64,000 nucleotides of DNA, taken from Micromonospora purpureochromogenes (lineage in GTDB: Bacteria; Actinomycetota; Actinomycetes; Mycobacteriales; Micromonosporaceae). Location: the NCBI RefSeq assembly GCF_900091515.1, contig NZ_LT607410.1, positions 744,001 to 808,000 on the forward strand. The letters run 5' to 3'. The notes below the pieces were generated by a model. That model was not told where the DNA came from, ran no database searches, and saw only the letters and a program-made list of their open reading frames with translations. How positions within the stretch are numbered: position 1 is the stretch's first letter; every line of letters starts with the position of its first letter. This document shows, piece by piece, positions 8,564 through 15,977 of the stretch. Made by a program: the position numbers and the translations under genes.

Positions 8564-10261
8564 ATGCCTCGTCGTCGTGATCCGTGCGGTCCCCGGGTGG
8601 CGTATCGCACTGCTCGAGTGGGGTTGCGAGTGACGGTGGGGCAGCGGCGGCGGTGTTTCGGGTTGCTGCGTTCGGCCGGTGACGTGTGGGCGTGCCTGTT
8701 GGAAATCAACGGGTGGCGGCGTCGCCGCGGGGACGCCCCGCTGGTGGGCTATCAGGAGTTGTGCCGGGAGTTGGCGGCGTCGGGTCCGGGCACGTTCGCC
8801 GAGTTGGACAGCACGGGTGCGAGGTCGGTGTTGCGCCGGTTCTCCGACGCGTGGTTCGCAGCGGCGAAACGCCGCAACAGCGGTGACGTGTCGGCGCGGT
8901 TCCCGCGGCGGCGGCGTGGGCTGGTGCCGGTGCGCTGGTATCACGGCACCTTCACGGTGGACGGGCGCGGGGTGCGTATCCCGGTGGCGAAGGGCAGCCC
9001 GTCGTTGTGGGTGCGGTTGGCCCGGGATCTGCCGTACCCGCCCGAGCAGGTCCGGTCGGTCACGCTGCTGTGTGAGGGTGGCCGGTTGTTCCTGGACGTT
9101 ACCGCCGAGGTGCCGGTCGCCACCTACCCGCCGGGTGAGGGGCCTGACCCGGGTCGGGTGGCGGGGGTGGACCTCGGTGTGATTCACCCGTATGCGGTGG
9201 CCGGCCCGGACGGGGAGGGGCTGTTGGTGTCGGGGCGGGCGATTCGCGCCGAGCATCGCATGCACCTGGCCGACAGCAAAGCCCGCGGCCGCGCGGTCGC
9301 CCGCCGCGCGCCGAAGCCGGGTCAGCGGGGGTCGCGGCGGTGGCGCAAGTATCGTCGCCGGGCCCGCCTGGTGCAGGGCCGGCACCGGCGTCGGGTCCGT
9401 CAGGCCCAGCACGAAGCAGCCGCCACGGTCGTGTCCTGGGCGGTCCGCCAGCGGGTGGGCGTGCTGCACGTCGGGGACCCCCGCGGCGTGCTCGAGGTAC
9501 CGGCGGGGCGGCGGCACAACCTGCGGCTGCGGCAATGGCAGGTTGGCGGGGTCATGCAGGTCCTGACCGACAAGGCCACCCTGGCCGGTATTACCGTCCA
9601 CCTCGTGGATGAACGTGGCACTTCCTCCACATGCCCCGCCTGCCGGCGGCGGATACCCAAACCGCGTGGGCGGAGCCTGTCCTGCCCGCACTGTCAGCTC
9701 ACCGGACACCGCGATTTGGTCGCGGCCGCCATCATCGCCACCCGCATCCCGGGCGGCGGACCCACCACCCCCACAGCCGCAGTTGTGCTGCCCGGGGTGC
9801 TCACGCACCGTCGAGCCGGACGGCACTTGCCCGGTGCCGGCCGGTCCCGGCGTGACCCCCGCCGCCCACCCCTGGTGGCGCGAGGATCAGTTGGCCCGCG
9901 GAGGCCCGCCCCACCATCCGGTGGGGAGTCGCTCGCCCGAAAGGCGAGGATCAGAACCCTCACCGGACACCCGGTGAACGTTCGTGGACACCGCACTAGT
10001 AGGCGCCCTTGCGGGCCAGCACCACGCCCACCGTCCGCCACAGGATGCTCAGGTCGTACGCCAGCGACCAGTTGTCGACGTAGTAGAGGTCCAGCCGGAC
10101 CGCCTCGTCCCAGGAGAGGTCGGAGCGGCCGGAGACCTGCCACAGCCCGGTCATGCCCGGCCGGACCAGCAGCCGGCGCCGCACGTCACCCAGGAAGTCG
10201 CCGTCGTCGGCGGGCAGCGGACGCGGCCCGACCAGCGACATCTCCCCCCACAGCACGTTGA
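8564..10261 (+). CDS. tnpB: TnpB-family RNA-guided nuclease-like protein
   Basis: The open frame is 565 residues, but the family core ends near residue 395. RuvC-type acidic positions are D203 (GVDLG), D305 (HVGDPRG, where many TnpB proteins have Glu) and D384 (GHRDL). A four-Cys zinc ribbon lies between the last two (C357, C360, C374, C377). The basic stretch around residues 255-280 fits RNA binding. No stop codon occurs inside the element; the frame leaves the right inverted repeat at 9999 and ends at 10261, antisense to the sugar transferase, so the last ~87 residues are probably not native. TnpB is known as an omega-RNA-guided nuclease of IS200/IS605-type elements; no TnpA gene is present. 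Confidence 0.85.
   Translation: MPRRRDPCGPRVAYRTARVGLRVTVGQRRRCFGLLRSAGDVWACLLEINGWRRRRGDAPLVGYQELCRELAASGPGTFAELDSTGARSVLRRFSDAWFAAAKRRNSGDVSARFPRRRRGLVPVRWYHGTFTVDGRGVRIPVAKGSPSLWVRLARDLPYPPEQVRSVTLLCEGGRLFLDVTAEVPVATYPPGEGPDPGRVAGVDLGVIHPYAVAGPDGEGLLVSGRAIRAEHRMHLADSKARGRAVARRAPKPGQRGSRRWRKYRRRARLVQGRHRRRVRQAQHEAAATVVSWAVRQRVGVLHVGDPRGVLEVPAGRRHNLRLRQWQVGGVMQVLTDKATLAGITVHLVDERGTSSTCPACRRRIPKPRGRSLSCPHCQLTGHRDLVAAAIIATRIPGGGPTTPTAAVVLPGVLTHRRAGRHLPGAGRSRRDPRRPPLVARGSVGPRRPAPPSGGESLARKARIRTLTGHPVNVRGHRTSRRPCGPAPRPPSATGCSGRTPATSCRRSRGPAGPPRPRRGRSGRRPATARSCPAGPAAGAARHPGSRRRRRAADAARPATSPPTAR
9968..9999 (-). repeat. Right terminal inverted repeat
   Basis: Reverse complement reads ctagtgcggtgtccac, then gaacgtt...ccgggtg. 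The first bases of this repeat (9996-9998) are the TAG stop codon of the neighbouring gene. Confidence 0.8.
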
Positions 10262-11579
10262 TCAACTGGGGCAGCTCGTCCAGCGAGGAGGCGCGCAGGA
10301 AGCGGCCCACCGGGAAGACCCGGGGGTCCTGCTTCATCTTGAACAGCATGCCGTCGGTCTCGTTCTGGTCGACCAACCCGGCCAGCCGATCCTCGGCGTC
10401 GACGTACATGGTCCGGAACTTCCAGACCCGGAAGGTGCGGCCCTCGTGGCCCACCCGCGGCTGCCGGAAGAAGACCGGCCCGGGGTCGGAGATCCGGATC
10501 GCGAGGGCGATGGCCGCGAAGAGCGGGGCGAGCAGCAGCAGGCCCAGCCCGGCGGCGACCCGGTCCATCAGGCTCTTCATCAGCAGCGCCGGGCCCGACA
10601 GGGTCGGCTCCTCGACGTGCAGCAGCGGCAGGCCCTCGATCGGGCGGATGTGCACCCGGGGGCCGGCGATGTCGGTCAGCTGCGGGGCGACCACCAGGTC
10701 GACGCCGGAGCCCTCCAACTGCCAGGCCAGCCGGCGCAGCTCACCCGGCTCGGCGCTGGCCGAGCCGCAGACCGCGATCGTGTCGCCGCCGACCTCGCGG
10801 ACCAGGGCGAGGACGTCCCGGCCGGCGTACACCGGCACCGGGGTCTCGATGCCCCGGGCGGCGGCGTACCCGTCGGTGATGTGGATGGCGACCGGCACCA
10901 GGCCGGCGCTCGGGTTGCGGGTGACCGCGGTGTAGACCTCCAGCGCCTCCGGCAAGGTGCCGACCAGCACCATCCGGTGCCCGGCGTGCCCGGCGCGGCT
11001 GCGGACGGTGTGCAGCACGAACCGGGCGGTCAGCCGGCCCATCAGGACCAGCGTCAACGCCCCGAGCAGGGCGAAACCGACCGTGTAACGGGACAGGTCG
11101 GTCTTCGTGGCGAACGCGATGAAGGAGACCGTGGCGGCGGCCGCCACCCCACCCCGGATGACCCGCTTGAACTCGTCCGGTCCCAGCCCGAGATAGCGCC
11201 GGTCGTAGGCGCGGTTGCCCCAGAGGATGACCACCCAGCCGAGCGGCAGCAGCAGGAACGCCACCGTGTAGAACCAGGTGGGGTCCTCCTGGGCGTTGTA
11301 GAAACCCGCCCGCGCCTGGCCGAACGCCTCCTGGGCCATCCAGTCGGCGAGCATCACGGCGGCGAAGTCGAGCAGCAGCAGGGCGACGGTGTACGGGCGG
11401 TGCCAGCGCGAAACCCGGCGACGGGCCCTCGCCCACCCCGACCGGGGGACGCCGTTGTGCGACGGCGGTGTCGGCGGCTGGATCTCGAAGCTGTCGACGT
11501 GCCGCACGAGTTTGCTCCGGCCTGTGTTGGTTACCGGGCGCTGGAGGCTTGTCGTCACCTCACCCATGTCCTCCCGCAT
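9996..11579 (-). CDS. Exopolysaccharide polyprenyl-phosphate sugar phosphotransferase (WcaJ/CpsE type)
   Basis: 527 residues. Four N-terminal membrane helices (roughly residues 60-190), a cytoplasmic nucleotide-binding-like domain (~200-310), a fifth membrane segment (~335-360) and the C-terminal catalytic bacterial sugar transferase domain. Conserved catalytic-region motifs are visible: KFRTM, SSLDELPQLINV, SLVGPRPL, RPGMTGLWQVSGRS and DLYYVDNWS. The family transfers a sugar-1-phosphate from a nucleotide sugar to undecaprenyl phosphate, the first step of glycan assembly at the inner face of the membrane. The stop codon lies in the right end of the TnpB element. Start ATG 11579; ATG 11567 is possible. 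Confidence 0.92.
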   Translation of the reverse strand: MREDMGEVTTSLQRPVTNTGRSKLVRHVDSFEIQPPTPPSHNGVPRSGWARARRRVSRWHRPYTVALLLLDFAAVMLADWMAQEAFGQARAGFYNAQEDPTWFYTVAFLLLPLGWVVILWGNRAYDRRYLGLGPDEFKRVIRGGVAAAATVSFIAFATKTDLSRYTVGFALLGALTLVLMGRLTARFVLHTVRSRAGHAGHRMVLVGTLPEALEVYTAVTRNPSAGLVPVAIHITDGYAAARGIETPVPVYAGRDVLALVREVGGDTIAVCGSASAEPGELRRLAWQLEGSGVDLVVAPQLTDIAGPRVHIRPIEGLPLLHVEEPTLSGPALLMKSLMDRVAAGLGLLLLAPLFAAIALAIRISDPGPVFFRQPRVGHEGRTFRVWKFRTMYVDAEDRLAGLVDQNETDGMLFKMKQDPRVFPVGRFLRASSLDELPQLINVLWGEMSLVGPRPLPADDGDFLGDVRRRLLVRPGMTGLWQVSGRSDLSWDEAVRLDLYYVDNWSLAYDLSILWRTVGVVLARKGAY

Positions 11580-11836
11580 GACACGCGCCGCTCACTCGCA
11601 GTGAGGGGCTCGGGTCGCCCACCGTTCCAGTCTCCCACGCTGCCAGTGGGCCGGACGCTGACCCGAAGGACAATTGCGCCTGGTGCTGCCAGCAGGGATC
11701 CGGCCGGCTCCACGTCAGTTTTCGAAGCCGGGGACCGAGCCACTATACCGATGGATGGCGGCCCCGGTAGAGGCGCGGACGGGCAGCTTCCACGCGCCCG
11801 GGACGATTCCTCTCCGTAACCACCGGGTGTCATTAC

Positions 11837-12697
11837 TCACCGTACGAGCCGGGACAACCGACGGTCAGCGAGGGGCTTTCCGCCGGTCTGACAGGTCGGG
11901 CAGTACTGCAGGCTCGAATCGGCGAAGGACACCTCGCGCACCGTGTCGCCACAGACCGGACAGGGCAGGCCGGTCCGGGCATGCACCTTCAGGCCGGAGC
12001 GCTTCTCGCCCTTCAGCTCCGCCGCCCGCTGACCGAGCGAGCGGCGGACCGCGTCGCCGAGCACCGCCCGGGTCGCCGCGTGCAGCGCGGCGAGCTGGTC
12101 GTCGGTGAGCCGGTCGGTGATCGCGAACGGCGAGAGCTTCGCCGCGTGCAGGATCTCGTCGGAGTACGCGTTGCCGACCCCGGAGAGCACCGCCTGGTCG
12201 GTCAGCACCCCCTTGACCTGGCCCCGCCGGCTGCGCAGCCGCTCGGCGAAGGTGGGCAGGTCGGCGCCGAGCGCGTCCGGCCCCAGCTTCGCCACCCCGG
12301 GCACCTGCGCCGGATCGGTCACCAGGTACACGGCCAGCTTCTTCTGGGTGCCCGCCTCGGTCAGGTCGAAGCCGGAACCGTCGTCGAGGCGGACCCGCAG
12401 GGCGACCGGGCCCTTGCCGGGGCGCAGCGGGGTGGTGGACGGGAACGCCTCCCGGTAGTGCAGCCAGCCCGCCCGGGCCAGGTGCACCACCAGGTGCAGG
12501 CCGCCGTCGACCACCACGTCGAGGAACTTGCCGTGCCGGCGGGCGTCCACCACCGCCCGGCCCGACAGCGCCGAGGGCGCCGGGTCGTACGTCTTCAGGG
12601 CGCTGATCGCGGCGACCTCGACCCGGTCGATCCGCCGCCCCACCGCGCGCTCACGCAGGTAACCCGCGAGCGCCTCCACCTCCGGTAGTTCGGGCAC
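11837..12697 (-). CDS. Fpg/Nei-family DNA glycosylase
   Basis: 286 residues. Starts MPELPEVEAL; after removal of Met, Pro2 and Glu3 are the catalytic residues. An H2TH region follows in the middle (DQAVLSGVGNAYSDEIL) and a C-terminal zinc finger CPVC...CPTC. The enzyme excises oxidised bases and cuts the abasic site. The usual Arg of the zinc-finger loop is not seen: the segment reads SFADSSLQYCPTCQ. This subgroup may therefore have altered substrate choice. Starts at GTG 12697 with a TACCGT box six bases upstream, consistent with a leaderless transcript. Confidence 0.88.
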   Translation of the reverse strand: MPELPEVEALAGYLRERAVGRRIDRVEVAAISALKTYDPAPSALSGRAVVDARRHGKFLDVVVDGGLHLVVHLARAGWLHYREAFPSTTPLRPGKGPVALRVRLDDGSGFDLTEAGTQKKLAVYLVTDPAQVPGVAKLGPDALGADLPTFAERLRSRRGQVKGVLTDQAVLSGVGNAYSDEILHAAKLSPFAITDRLTDDQLAALHAATRAVLGDAVRRSLGQRAAELKGEKRSGLKVHARTGLPCPVCGDTVREVSFADSSLQYCPTCQTGGKPLADRRLSRLVR

Positions 12698-12703
12698 GTT
12701 CCA

Positions 12704-12709
12704 ACGGTA
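12704..12709 (-). promoter_or_regulatory. -10 box of leaderless Fpg/Nei transcript
   Basis: TACCGT (TANNNT type) with 6 bases to the GTG start at 12697. Confidence 0.45.
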
Positions 12710-12726
12710 GCCTTCTTTCCCGTGAG

Positions 12727-12788
12727 CGCGAGGAACGAGCTTGCGAGTCCCCGCCGCGAGTGCGAGGGATGAGCTTCGCGAGTCCGGC
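12727..12788 (+). repeat. Two-copy ~33-bp tandem repeat
   Basis: The core gcgcgaggaacgagctt followed by gcgagtcc is repeated as gtgcgagggatgagctt(c)gcgagtcc about 33 bases on. It lies between the divergent Fpg/Nei and GT4 glycosyltransferase genes, 50-110 bases ahead of the latter. Confidence 0.6.
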
Positions 12789-12834
12789 GGTCGCGAGCAG
12801 AGAGCGGCACAGTCGCGAACGAAAGGCGAGCTCC

Positions 12835-14091
12835 GTGAGAATCGTGGTGGCGCACAACCGGTACCGGGAAGCCCAGCCCTCCGGCGAGAACACGATCGTC
12901 GACTCGGAGATCGCCCAGCTGACCGACGCCGGTGTCGAGGTGCTGCCGTTCATCCGCAGCTCGGACGAGATCCCGTCGATGTCGAAGGCGGCCAAGGCGC
13001 TGCTGCCGATCTCCCCGATCTGGGCCCCGCGCGCCCAGGAGGACCTGTCCCGGCTGCTCACCGCGCACCGCCCCGACGTGCTGCACCTGCACAACCCGTA
13101 CCCGCTGATCTCGCCCTGGGTGGTGCGGACCGCGCACCGGCACGGCGTGCCGGTGGTGCAGACGGTGCACAACTACCGGCAGGTCTGCTCCTCCGGGATC
13201 TACTTCCGGGACGGGATGATCTGCCAGGACTGCAAGGGCCGGGCGCTCGGCGTGCCGGCGGTCGTGCACCGCTGCTACCGCAACTCCCGCGCGCAGAGTG
13301 CCCTGATGGCGACCACCCTGGCCGTGCACCGGGGCACCTGGCGCTCGGTCGACCGGTTCATCGCGCTGACCTCGGCGATCGCCGACCACCTGCGGGACTA
13401 CGGCATCCCGGACGAGCGGATCGTGGTCAAGCCCAACTCCGTGCCCGACCCGGGCCGGCCGGCCCCGCTCGGCGACGGGTTCCTCTACATGGCCCGGCTC
13501 ACCCCGGAGAAGGGCCTCGACCTGCTGCTGGAGGCGTGGCGCCGGCACCCGGTGGGCGCGCTGGGCACGCTGCGCGTCGCCGGCGACGGCGAGCTGCGAC
13601 CGCTGGTCGAGGCGGCCGCCGCGGACCGCGCCGACGTGGTCTACCTGGGCCAGCTCGACCGGGCCGGGGTACGCGCCGCGGTCGAGGCGAGCGCGGTGGT
13701 GATCGCCGCGTCGATGTGGCACGACGTCCTGCCGACCGTGATCATCGAGGCGCTGGCCAGTGGGCGGCCGGTGCTGGGCACCGCGCTCGGCGGCATCCCG
13801 TACCTGGTCGGGGCGGACGGTCCCCGCGAGCCCGCCGGCACCGGGTCGGCGGAGACCGCCTCCGCAGTCCCCGGCGGGGGCGTCGCGCCGCTGCCCGCCG
13901 GCGTGGTGACCGGCACCGCCGGCTGGGTGGTCCCGCCGGAGCCGGCCGCGATGGCCGCCGCCCTCCCGGTCGCCCGGGCCGGTGCCGCCGCGCTGTCCCA
14001 GCCGGCCCGGCTCCGCTACGAGCAGACCTTCCACCCCGACGTGGTCACCAAGCGCCTCCTAGACATCTACGCCACCCTCCCCCGCCCCTGA
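12835..14091 (+). CDS. GT4-family glycosyltransferase
   Basis: 418 residues from GTG 12835, with AAAGG 8 bases upstream. GT-B fold: N-terminal domain with RPDVLHLHNPYPL and a CQDC...C cysteine cluster after YFRDG, then the C-terminal nucleotide-sugar domain with LYMARLTPEKGLDLL and the E-x7-E type motif around PTVIIEALASGRPV. A Gly/Ala/Pro-rich insert near residues 325-350 interrupts the C-terminal domain. Soluble, likely acting at the cytoplasmic membrane face on a lipid-linked glycan together with the nearby sugar transferase (inference from neighbourhood). Confidence 0.88.
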   Translation: MRIVVAHNRYREAQPSGENTIVDSEIAQLTDAGVEVLPFIRSSDEIPSMSKAAKALLPISPIWAPRAQEDLSRLLTAHRPDVLHLHNPYPLISPWVVRTAHRHGVPVVQTVHNYRQVCSSGIYFRDGMICQDCKGRALGVPAVVHRCYRNSRAQSALMATTLAVHRGTWRSVDRFIALTSAIADHLRDYGIPDERIVVKPNSVPDPGRPAPLGDGFLYMARLTPEKGLDLLLEAWRRHPVGALGTLRVAGDGELRPLVEAAAADRADVVYLGQLDRAGVRAAVEASAVVIAASMWHDVLPTVIIEALASGRPVLGTALGGIPYLVGADGPREPAGTGSAETASAVPGGGVAPLPAGVVTGTAGWVVPPEPAAMAAALPVARAGAAALSQPARLRYEQTFHPDVVTKRLLDIYATLPRP

Positions 14092-14135
14092 CCCCCGCGC
14101 TCGCCTGCGCGCCCGCGCGCGTCCGCTTCTCGCGT

Positions 14136-14195
14136 GCACTTTCAGAGAAAGAGTGGCTTTCGGAGCCGAAATAGCCACTCTTTCTCTGAAAGTGC
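14136..14195. terminator. Perfect 23-bp palindrome between convergent genes
   Basis: gcactttcagagaaagag(tggct) pairs perfectly with 14173-14195; the 14-base loop itself contains ttcgg/ccgaa. It is clearly richer in A+T than the surroundings and lies between the ends of the GT4 gene and the CDP-alcohol transferase gene, so it can terminate both. Confidence 0.75.
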
Positions 14196-14212
14196 GGTCT
14201 GAGGGGTGGGGG

Positions 14213-14935
14213 TCAGCGGAGGGAGGCGCGGGCGGAGAAGGCGATGCTGGCGAGGAGGAAGGCGCCGTTGACGATCGTGAAGGCGATGATCACCCAGAAG
14301 GTGAGGGCCGGGGCGAGCATCAGGACCAGCGCGGCCACGAAGATCACCGCGCCGTAGTCGCGGACCAGCTTCACCAGGCGTACCGGCAGCGAGGTCGAGG
14401 TGACCATGCTGGCGGCGTTCGGGCCGGCCTGCATCACGGAGGTCACCAGGTTGACCATCCAGGTGCCGGCGAAGACCGCGACCAGCCAGGTCGGCGTCTC
14501 CGGCCGCTGCGCCACGGCGGTCGCCGCCAGGGCGGCCACCAGCGCGATCTGGGCGGCCACGTCGCAGAGCACGTCCACCCGGGCGCCCGCCGCGCTGCCC
14601 TGCCCGGTCACCCGGGCCAACTGACCGTCGGCGCAGTCCAGCGAGTACGCGACCTGCCAGCCGACCAGCGCGGCCAGCCCGACCACCCAGGCCGGTACGT
14701 CGCCGGCGGCGACCCGGTCGGCGAGCGCCACCACGGCCACCGAGGTGGCCAGCCCGAGCACCAGGTTGGCGATGGTCAGCGCCGTGGGGCGCAGCCCGAG
14801 GCGCTGGGCGACCAGCGCGAAGACCGCGCCGAGCCACTGGCTGAGCGACTCGCTGAACAGGCCGCCGCCCCGGTTGACCCGGTGGAAGTCGGCAACGGTG
14901 GGACGGGGCTCAGCCACAGTGGTCGCGGATTGCAC
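14213..14935 (-). CDS. CDP-alcohol phosphatidyltransferase family enzyme
   Basis: 240 residues, about six membrane helices. The full family signature is present: D100, D103, G104, A107, R108, G117, D121 and D125, with the exact spacing expected for the two-metal active site. The family transfers a phospho-alcohol from CDP-alcohol to an acceptor alcohol, giving a phosphodiester. GTG 14935 overlaps the upstream dehydrogenase gene by 26 bases; GTG 14917 would overlap by 8 (GTGGCTGA) and is also plausible. Third gene of an overlapping trio with the nucleotidyltransferase, which could supply the CDP-activated substrate. Confidence 0.88.
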   Translation of the reverse strand: MQSATTVAEPRPTVADFHRVNRGGGLFSESLSQWLGAVFALVAQRLGLRPTALTIANLVLGLATSVAVVALADRVAAGDVPAWVVGLAALVGWQVAYSLDCADGQLARVTGQGSAAGARVDVLCDVAAQIALVAALAATAVAQRPETPTWLVAVFAGTWMVNLVTSVMQAGPNAASMVTSTSLPVRLVKLVRDYGAVIFVAALVLMLAPALTFWVIIAFTIVNGAFLLASIAFSARASLR

Positions 14936-15977
14936 CGGCGTAGTCTGCCAGCCGCTCCCGCGTCTCGGTAGGCGACATCGCCAGGTGTTCGAGGATGGTG
15001 TACCGGTCCGGCCGGGTGGAGGGCGCGAACTGCACCGCCTCGACGAACTGGTCGTCGGTCAGCCCCACGTCGGCCGGGAGGCGAGGCAGCTGATGCCGGG
15101 CGAGGCAGGCCGACATCTCCGCGAAGCGCCGCCGGTCGCCGCGCAGCCAGGTGCAGAACAGTGCCCCGAGCCCGGCCAGCTCACCGTGCGAGGCGGTGCC
15201 GGGGAAGAGCGCGTCGACGGCGTGCATGATCTCGTGGCAGCCACCGCTGGCCGGCCGACTGGTGCCGCAGACCGCCATCGCCAGGCCGCTGGAGATCAGC
15301 GCCTCGGCGAGCACGGTGACGAAGGCGTCGTCGGCCACGTCGCCCGGGTGGTTGAGTACCGCCTCGGCGCCCATCCGGGCCAGCGAGGCGGCCAGGCCGT
15401 CGACCGGCTCGCCCCGAACCTGCCGGGCCAGCTCCCAGTCGGCCAGCGCGCTGATGTTGCTCACCGCGTCGCCGATGCCCGCCCGGTTGTGCCGTTCCGG
15501 GCCGCTCTCGACGAAGTCCAGGTCGACGATGACCGCGATCGGGATGTGTACCCCGTAGGAGCCCTTGATCCCCTCGCTGACCAGGCTCGCGACCGGGGAG
15601 GCGATCCCGTCGTTGGCCAGGCTCGTGGCCACGGTGACCATGGGAAGCCCGCGCCGGGTGGCGGCGTACTTGGCCACGTCTATCGTCTTGCCGCCACCGA
15701 TGCCGACCACCGCGTCGTACGAGCGGGCGCGGAGCTTGCTGCCCAGGTCGTCGGCGGCCTCGAGGGTGCCACCGGCGACGGTGAACACGTCGGCCGACCG
15801 CAGCGACGGCCGGATCAGCTCGGCGATCTGCTCGCCCTGCCCCGGCCCCACCACCACCGCCACGTCACCGCCGGCGGAGATCCGTCCGTCGGCGAGGATC
15901 GCGGCGAGGTCGGCCACCGCCCCGCGCCGCACGTCGATGTGCAGCGGGGTCAGCACCGTACGAGCTAGTAGCGGCAC
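14910..15977 (-). CDS. Iron-containing alcohol dehydrogenase / sn-glycerol-1-phosphate dehydrogenase-like
   Basis: 355 residues. Rossmann-type NAD(P) segment VVGIGGGKTIDVAKYAA, then metal-site regions with GIGDAVSN and HEIMHA...HGE that match the Fe/Zn-ADH_2 (AraM/EgsA-like) group. These enzymes reduce dihydroxyacetone phosphate or related ketones; sn-glycerol-1-phosphate is one known product. Start GTG 15977 has GGGAG 5 bases upstream and overlaps the nucleotidyltransferase gene by 13 bases; GTG 15956 is an alternative without a ribosome site. The substrate is inference from family and operon. Confidence 0.82.
   Translation of the reverse strand: MPLLARTVLTPLHIDVRRGAVADLAAILADGRISAGGDVAVVVGPGQGEQIAELIRPSLRSADVFTVAGGTLEAADDLGSKLRARSYDAVVGIGGGKTIDVAKYAATRRGLPMVTVATSLANDGIASPVASLVSEGIKGSYGVHIPIAVIVDLDFVESGPERHNRAGIGDAVSNISALADWELARQVRGEPVDGLAASLARMGAEAVLNHPGDVADDAFVTVLAEALISSGLAMAVCGTSRPASGGCHEIMHAVDALFPGTASHGELAGLGALFCTWLRGDRRRFAEMSACLARHQLPRLPADVGLTDDQFVEAVQFAPSTRPDRYTILEHLAMSPTETRERLADYAGAIRDHCG

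Larger units (their letters stand above)
8487..9999 (+). mobile_element. TnpB-carrying insertion bounded by inverted repeats, 1513 bp
   Basis: The element is defined by 32-bp imperfect inverted repeats (28 of 32 positions match) at 8487-8518 and 9968-9999. Both begin with the palindrome CTAG, which could be part of the repeat or a duplicated 4-base target. It contains one gene, a TnpB-like protein, and no DDE or Y1 transposase. The right end coincides with the stop codon of the sugar transferase gene on the other strand, so the insertion left that protein intact. Confidence 0.75.

Noticed and set aside
12727..12788. Possible CRISPR array
   Set aside because: Only two imperfect copies, no spacers of even length and no cas genes in the window.
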